5,171 bases of DNA from Thermoplasmata archaeon (GTDB taxonomy: Archaea > Thermoplasmatota > B47-G6): the NCBI GenBank assembly GCA_003663585.1, contig QMTU01000069.1, forward strand, positions 1 through 5,171, in the 5' to 3' direction. Positions 1 through 5,171 of this stretch are shown one piece after another (position 1 is the first letter of the stretch; each line of letters starts with the position of its first letter). The notes under the pieces were generated by a model, which ran no database searches, was not told the DNA's origin, and saw only the letters and a list, made by a program, of their open reading frames with translations. Made by a program: the position numbers and the translations under genes.

Positions 1-746
1 AAGATGAGGAGCATGTGGATGTCCTGTTCAAAGTCCAGATACTCTGCTAGAGTAAGCGCAATTAGCGGCGCTAAAAGCGTCTCCAGTGCAGGCTCATCGG
101 CCAAGTTAAGTATAAATACGCTTCTGCTCAGCGCTCCGGTGCTCTTGAACTCTTCTATGAAAAAGCTTGCCTCCTCAGCAGTAATTCCCATTCCACAGAA
201 GACTACAGCAAAGGGCTCTTCAGTTCCTCTCACCCTTGCTTGTCTAGCAATCTGCGCAGCAAGGTCATTGTGAGGCATTCCAGACCCTGAAAATATGGGA
301 AGCTTCTGTCCTCTAACTAATGTGTTCATGCCATCTATTGCTGAGACTCCTGTCTCTATGAACTCTCTAGGATACTGTCTTGCATATGGGTTTATTGGGC
401 TTCCGTTTACGTCAAGCCTCTCCTCTGGTATTATGGGAGGTCCTCCATCTCTGGGATTACCAAGACCGTCTAAAATCCTGCCTAACATGTCCGTTGATAC
501 TCCTATACGAAGCGTCTGCCCAGTAAACACAACGCTGGCCTTTTTAACATCTATGCCTCTAGTTCCTCCAAGTACCTGAACCACTGCCAGTCCGCGTCTG
601 CTCTCAAGAACCTGTCCTATGCGCTCTTCACCGTTCTCAAGTTTTACTTTAACAATCTCACCGTACATTACGTCCTGAACTCCTTCAACGAATATTAGGG
701 GACCTGAAACCTGTGATATTGTGTTATACTCTCTAGTGACGCTCAT
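1..746 (-). CDS. atpB: A/V-type ATP synthase subunit B (regulatory, non-catalytic), 5' part; 3' end outside window
   Basis: Subunit B alternates with A in the hexameric head of the A1 domain; its nucleotide pocket is non-catalytic. The visible 248 residues begin with ATG at 746-744 (MSVTREYNTISQVSGPL), then continue without a stop to the window edge. Residues 1-75 are the N-terminal beta-barrel (SGPLIFVEGV). The nucleotide-binding domain follows, with LGRILDGLGNPRDGGP near 88-103 and FIETGVSAIDGMNTLVRGQK near 129-148. At 152-165, IFSGSGMPHNDLAA stands where A has its P-loop: there is no GxxxxGK[ST], as is normal for B. The end, EYLDFEQDIHMLLI, is the family sequence just before LTDMTNY. Full-length homologues are about 460 residues, so nearly half is missing, by window truncation only. 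The gene starts 2 bases after the stop of A and has a strong ribosome site inside the A coding end. I reconstructed this frame by hand. Identity is very secure. Confidence 0.96.
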   Translation of the reverse strand, partial: MSVTREYNTISQVSGPLIFVEGVQDVMYGEIVKVKLENGEERIGQVLESRRGLAVVQVLGGTRGIDVKKASVVFTGQTLRIGVSTDMLGRILDGLGNPRDGGPPIIPEERLDVNGSPINPYARQYPREFIETGVSAIDGMNTLVRGQKLPIFSGSGMPHNDLAAQIARQARVRGTEEPFAVVFCGMGITAEEASFFIEEFKSTGALSRSVFILNLADEPALETLLAPLIALTLAEYLDFEQDIHMLLI

Positions 747-748
747 GA

Positions 749-2512
<1,764 letters not shown>

Positions 2513-2517
2513 GCACA

Positions 2518-2526
2518 TCACCTCCT
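2518..2526 (-). promoter_or_regulatory. Ribosome binding site for subunit A, made of the last codons and stop of F
   Basis: The final codons of F, AGG AGG TGA (Arg-Arg-stop), are together a full consensus Shine-Dalgarno site, AGGAGGTGA. The site decides the start of A: GTG 2521 is inside it, ATG 2518 begins at its last base, and TTG 2512 is the only candidate at a normal distance. Confidence 0.8.
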
Positions 2527-2838
2527 CGATATGTCAAACCCTATAGCCTCCCTTACCAGAGCGTCTATAGGATCATATGGGAGCTTTTCTCCACTAGGCC
2601 CTGGAAGGTATACGACTATTGGAGCCTTTTCCGGGACCTCATTCCTTATTATCTTCAGTTCCCTTCTAATGACATCAAAGAATTTCTCCTCAACAACGGC
2701 TATTCTTATGTTATCCTCAACACATTTCCAGAGAGCCTTTCTAGCCTCCTCATTATCTTGAACGATGTATGTTTTCTTTATTCCCCAAGCGGAGAATACC
2801 CTTACGAACTCCTGAGATCCTATGCTTGCAATCATCAT
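2518..2838 (-). CDS. atpF: A/V-type ATP synthase subunit F (central stalk)
   Basis: Subunit F is a small Rossmann-like protein of the central stalk. It binds subunit D and helps transmit rotation or regulate the head. The frame encodes about 106 residues, the usual family length. It begins MMIASIGSQEF, matching the family's opening beta-strand plus glycine, and ends with PYDPIDALVREAIGFDISRR, which fits the family's C-terminal helix (DPI..LV..A.G). The middle (IRIAVVEEKFFDVIRRELK, PIVVYLPGPSG) fits the alternating strand-helix pattern. The region after the first strand (GSQEFVRVFSAWGI) departs from the common GD.DTV.GFRLAG, so assignment rests strongly on position between C and A. Possible starts are ATG 2850, which overlaps C and the ribosome site, and ATG 2838 or 2835, which lie 5 or 8 bases past GGGTG. 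I chose 2838. The last two arginine codons and the stop form the ribosome site for A. Confidence 0.9.
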   Translation of the reverse strand: MMIASIGSQEFVRVFSAWGIKKTYIVQDNEEARKALWKCVEDNIRIAVVEEKFFDVIRRELKIIRNEVPEKAPIVVYLPGPSGEKLPYDPIDALVREAIGFDISRR

Positions 2839-2842
2839 GAGT

Positions 2843-2848
2843 TCACCC
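2843..2848 (-). promoter_or_regulatory. Ribosome binding site for subunit F, includes stop codon of C
   Basis: GGGTGA is the last glycine codon and the TGA stop of C. ATG 2838 follows after 4 bases and ATG 2835 after 7. It is weaker than the sites for A, B and E, with five of six core bases matching. Confidence 0.65.
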
Positions 2849-3952
2849 ATATACTGCCATCTTCAAGAGTCTGTCCTTTGGCAGTCTTTCAACAATTCCA
2901 TATATTGCAAGCCTTATATTTCTGAGCCCGAAGTCCAGTGATGTAAGAAATCGCAGTAAGGGTCCTGCGCTTAAAGAGTACTTGTGCTCCAGTATTGACA
3001 TGATCTTTATCAGAGCCCTTGAGAGTGAGGCCTCTATTAGCGAGAGATCCACTTTTTCTCGAGATATTACAAGACCCTTAAGCTCCTCCTCATATGGAGT
3101 TCCCTGCAACTCGGCGATTACCTCGTTTATGCTTGTCGCCTCAGAGAGCTTGTGAAGGGTCCACTTGTTCAGGTACATTCCCTCACCAAGGGTAAGGCTC
3201 TCAATGTACTCACTGCTCAGTCCAAGGGTTATGCCTCTAAGTATTATGAGAACATTGTAGTAGTCCTTGTAGTGAAGCATGAACTCTCTCACTGGAGCTG
3301 CTATGCTCTCATCCACAAGCCTCGATGATTCCTCTAGATCCCTTATAGCCTTTAGAAATATCTCCCTTTCGCCCTCTATTGGATCCTCAGGAAGGGATAT
3401 TCCAACTGTTGTGAGCGCAGATCTCAGCGATTCATAGCTTGATGCGTTTGATATTAAACTTGCTATTTGTGGATCTAAAGCCTGTATAACTGTAAGATCT
3501 GGCCTTATACCAGCAGAGACTGACCTGATTATCTTTATTAGCTCCTCAAACACTATGAGGCGTTTATAGGCTTTAAAGAACGGCTCTATAAGCTTAGGTA
3601 TATGCTTTTCAACAAGTCTGAGCTTCTCTATAAAATCATTTATGAGGTGCATCTCAAGCTTTGCAGGGTCCTCTGAGAGCTCTATGTTTATTCCAGCGTT
3701 TCTTAGGCTTTGAACAGCACTCACAATATCTCTTGACTCATATAACTCCTCCAAGAAGGCTCTGTCTATGGGCTTTCGTCCAAGAACTGCTATGAGAGAG
3801 TTTATGTAAGCAAATGCTATTATTTGCCTCATCGTTGGGAAGAGGCTAGTTATAAAGACGAATACAAAAAGCCCAGCTAGTAACACAATAAGTAGTATAA
3901 GGTATGGTAAGCCTTCTCCTAGAAGCCACTGCAATATTGTGTTCCAATCCAC
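2843..3952 (-). CDS. atpC: A/V-type ATP synthase subunit C, with N-terminal membrane helix
   Basis: Subunit C (counterpart of V-ATPase subunit d) is the funnel-shaped, all-helical socket that sits on the proteolipid ring and holds the central stalk. The family core begins around FAYINSLIAVLGRKPIDRAFLEEL. Family signatures recur in the repeated helical lobes: YKDYYNVLIILRGITLGL in the middle, LGEGMYLNKWTLHKLSEA, and QGTPYEEEL. Length is 369-372 residues against roughly 330-350 for a soluble C; the excess is an N-terminal segment with a strongly hydrophobic stretch of about 24 residues (bases 3910-3839), from LPYLILL to FITSLF, an apparent membrane helix. The acidic residues before it and MRQ after it favour an N-out topology with the core in the cytoplasm. 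The longest frame starts at GTG 3961, inside the ribosome site; GTG 3952 (MDWNTILQWLL) has better spacing and was chosen. The stop TGA at 2845-2843 lies in the ribosome site of F. Confidence 0.95.
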   Translation of the reverse strand: MDWNTILQWLLGEGLPYLILLIVLLAGLFVFVFITSLFPTMRQIIAFAYINSLIAVLGRKPIDRAFLEELYESRDIVSAVQSLRNAGINIELSEDPAKLEMHLINDFIEKLRLVEKHIPKLIEPFFKAYKRLIVFEELIKIIRSVSAGIRPDLTVIQALDPQIASLISNASSYESLRSALTTVGISLPEDPIEGEREIFLKAIRDLEESSRLVDESIAAPVREFMLHYKDYYNVLIILRGITLGLSSEYIESLTLGEGMYLNKWTLHKLSEATSINEVIAELQGTPYEEELKGLVISREKVDLSLIEASLSRALIKIMSILEHKYSLSAGPLLRFLTSLDFGLRNIRLAIYGIVERLPKDRLLKMAVYG

Positions 3953-3956
3953 GCTT

Positions 3957-3963
3957 ATCACCT
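3957..3963 (-). promoter_or_regulatory. Ribosome binding site for subunit C, includes stop codon of E
   Basis: AGGTGAT comprises the last arginine codon (AGG) and TGA stop of E plus one base. It favours GTG 3952 (4 bases downstream) as the start of C over GTG 3961, which is part of the site itself. Confidence 0.7.
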
Positions 3964-4545
3964 GTTACTCTCACTTCCTGCTAAAATGCTGAGTATATCC
4001 TCCGCGTGATCCTTCCAGAACGCGTCAAGTAGCGTTCCTACTCTAGCGTCTATTCTTATCTTCCCAGTAGAGTCCTCAAGAATTATGCCCCCGTCTCCAT
4101 CTATGGGCTCTGAAACCTCTAAGTTGTACTTCAGCGCAACTTCCTTAGCAGCCCTCTCCCAACCCTTAACTGGGATTATCCTAGCGTTCTCTATAAGATT
4201 CCTCTCAACCACTCGCTCTACGTACTTTACCTTCATATCCTCGCTTAGGTTCTTTAGTCTCTCATAAACAAGGCTCTTGAGCTCCTCAAGTATTGACATC
4301 TTAAGCTCTAGTATCTTCATCCTCCAAGCACTTTCTGCTTCAGAGACCCTCTTTCTAAACTCTATATCTGCATCTGTCCTTGCTTTAGTGAGCATCTTTT
4401 CCCTGAGCTCCTCAAGATCTCTCCTATGACTTTCCTTCAAGATCTTAATTCTTTTTTTAGCCTCAGCCATTATCTCATCTACGTGTTTCTTTGCCTTTTC
4501 CCTTATTGCCTCAATAATCCTGTTAACATCACCATGTATCTCCAA
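3958..4545 (-). CDS. atpE: A/V-type ATP synthase subunit E (peripheral stalk)
   Basis: Subunit E pairs with the coiled-coil subunit H or G to form the peripheral stalks that tie the head to the membrane subunit I and prevent it from spinning. The protein is about 195 residues, normal for the family. Roughly residues 10-95 are a long charged helix rich in K, E and R, with no proline (EAIREKAKKHVDEIMAEAKK onward), as expected for the coiled coil. The C-terminal half is the globular head-binding domain, with the family signature GGIILEDSTGKIRID at about 155-169 followed by LLDAFWKDHAEDIL. The longest frame starts at GTG 4554, but that GTG belongs to the ribosome site GGAGGTG; TTG 4545, 6 bases further on, gives MEIHGDVNRIIEAI and was chosen. 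The stop TGA at 3960-3958 lies inside the ribosome site of C. The H or G partner is not in the window. Confidence 0.95.
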   Translation of the reverse strand: MEIHGDVNRIIEAIREKAKKHVDEIMAEAKKRIKILKESHRRDLEELREKMLTKARTDADIEFRKRVSEAESAWRMKILELKMSILEELKSLVYERLKNLSEDMKVKYVERVVERNLIENARIIPVKGWERAAKEVALKYNLEVSEPIDGDGGIILEDSTGKIRIDARVGTLLDAFWKDHAEDILSILAGSESNR

Positions 4546-4551
4546 CGTGAA

Positions 4552-4558
4552 CACCTCC
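4552..4558 (-). promoter_or_regulatory. Ribosome binding site for subunit E
   Basis: GGAGGTG directly follows the TGA stop of K. TTG 4545 lies 6 bases downstream, the same distance seen for the chosen starts of A and C measured from GGTG. The GTG at 4554 that opens the longest frame is part of the site and is unlikely to be the initiator. Confidence 0.75.
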
Positions 4559-5171
4559 TCAAAGAAGTGACAGCCCTATAAGTATTAGGATTACTACAAG
4601 CAAGCCGAATATTGCAAACGTCTCTGAAAGGACTGAGAACAGCAATCCCCTTCCCATAGCACCTTCTCTGTCACACATCACATTTATCGTTGCTGCTGCT
4701 GTTATTCCCTGTCCTATAGCGGAAAGGCCATCAAGGCCTATAGATAGGCCTCCACCAACTATTGCCAGCACGGTCTCAATTTCAATGTTCTTCACAGTTC
4801 CGAAAAGTCCTATTGAGACTCCAAAGAGTATCGACATCAGGAGTCCGTAAATGGCCTGAGTCTCAGGAATAGCTGAGAACAGTATAGCCCTACCAAACAT
4901 TCCATTTTTCCTTGCTATAGCATTTATTGCATTTCCGGCAGTTATTCCCTGACCAACAGCTGATAAACCGGCTATGCCTGTAGCAAATCCCATGGCAATA
5001 GCAGCTATGCCTATCGTAAGGGATGCTGTGTGCACGCCACCAATTATGCCTGAGTACATGAACAGTATTAGTGCTATTAGGAGTCCGTAAATGGCCTGAG
5101 TCTCAGGAATAGCTGAAAATATTAATGACCTTCCAAACAAGCCCTCGTTGTTAAGCGTATTGCCCACTGCC
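4559..5171 (-). CDS. atpK: A/V-type ATP synthase proteolipid subunit K (rotor ring), multi-hairpin, 5' end missing
   Basis: K subunits form the membrane rotor ring that carries H+ or Na+. The frame is open to the window edge (GCA codon at 5170-5168), and GTG 5167 is an internal valine, not the start, because the visible protein begins in the loop before a second hairpin helix. Numbering from that valine, homologous blocks recur every 80 residues: GLFGRSLIFSAIPETQAIYG at 9-28, GMFGRAILFSAIPETQAIYG at 89-108, and GAMGRGLLFSVLSETFAIFG at 169-188. First helices with GLSAVGQGIT and GLSAIGQGIT precede the last two. Thus five membrane helices are visible and at least one is missing, giving three or more hairpins. 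The ion-binding glutamates are E22, E102 and E182; none is lost. Single-, double- and triple-hairpin proteolipids are known in archaea. The gene ends TGA 4561-4559, 13 bases before the chosen start of E. Confidence 0.95.
   Translation of the reverse strand, partial: AVGNTLNNEGLFGRSLIFSAIPETQAIYGLLIALILFMYSGIIGGVHTASLTIGIAAIAMGFATGIAGLSAVGQGITAGNAINAIARKNGMFGRAILFSAIPETQAIYGLLMSILFGVSIGLFGTVKNIEIETVLAIVGGGLSIGLDGLSAIGQGITAAATINVMCDREGAMGRGLLFSVLSETFAIFGLLVVILILIGLSLL
4839..4876 (-). repeat. 38-bp exact direct repeat, copy 2 (K hairpin with E102)
   Basis: This stretch is identical, base for base, to 5079-5116, exactly 240 bases (80 codons) away in the same frame. It encodes SAIPETQAIYGL, the ion-binding segment. 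Identity ends at a mismatch on both sides (4838 against 5078, 4877 against 5117), and the flanks are clearly diverged. Within it, CCTGAG-T-CTCAGG (4855-4867) is a palindrome with 6-bp arms. Confidence 0.9.
5079..5116 (-). repeat. 38-bp exact direct repeat, copy 1 (K segment with E22)
   Basis: This is the partner of 4839-4876, with the same palindrome at 5095-5107. The corresponding segment of the last hairpin (around 4600-4636) has the same role but a different DNA sequence, so the identity is between the first two visible copies only. Confidence 0.9.

Noticed and set aside
152..197. Lack of a P-loop in subunit B read as a damaged gene
   Set aside because: Absence of the Walker A motif is normal for the non-catalytic B subunit; the residues SGSGMPHNDLAAQ are the family's standard form.
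4..579. Two plus-strand open frames (4-273 and 295-579) in the first 600 bases
   Set aside because: They are antisense to the subunit B frame, which matches its family throughout, and their serine- and leucine-rich translations are typical of shadow frames.
4855..4867. CCTGAG-T-CTCAGG palindrome as a terminator or operator
   Set aside because: It lies within the codons for Pro-Glu-Thr-Gln, occurs in both repeat copies and has no T-rich tract after it, so a regulatory role is not supported.
5165..5167. GTG 5167 as the start of subunit K
   Set aside because: The frame stays open upstream to the window edge, and the visible protein begins in a loop before a second hairpin helix, so the true start lies outside.

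Overview
The window is a compact block of an archaeal-type (A/V-type) rotary ATPase operon, transcribed entirely from the minus strand. In transcription order it holds the 3' part of the proteolipid gene (K), then complete genes for subunits E, C, F and A, then the 5' half of B. The order K-E-C-F-A-B is the classic order of euryarchaeal and some bacterial A/V-ATPase operons. The genes for I (a-subunit) and H would be expected beyond base 5171, and the rest of B followed by D beyond base 1. Every gap between genes is shorter than about 15 bases, so I see no room for a promoter, terminator or extra gene.

The likely host is an archaeon, probably thermophilic. Shine-Dalgarno sites match the archaeal GGAGGTGAT consensus, arginine is mostly AGA/AGG, ATA is a common isoleucine codon, several genes seem to start with TTG or GTG, and the proteins are rich in charged residues and isoleucine. 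The P-loop variant GGFGTGKT in subunit A (rather than GPFG[SA]GKT) is one I associate from memory with TACK-group archaea. I cannot fix the lineage without a tree.

The products form one machine. A and B make the catalytic hexamer head, E is a peripheral stator stalk, C couples the membrane ring to the central axle, F is an axle subunit, and K forms the membrane rotor ring carrying the ion-binding glutamates. The visible part of K has a strict 80-residue period. It covers two complete hairpins and the second helix of a third, each with its glutamate. Subunit C carries an N-terminal membrane helix that the soluble core of the family lacks.

I do not see a new biological system here. The points worth a second look are: (1) stop codons built into the next gene's ribosome binding site, with start codons that a longest-ORF call would misplace; (2) the membrane helix on subunit C; (3) unequal predicted ion sites and an extra membrane aspartate in K; (4) a sharply bounded 38-bp exact repeat inside K that suggests gene conversion.
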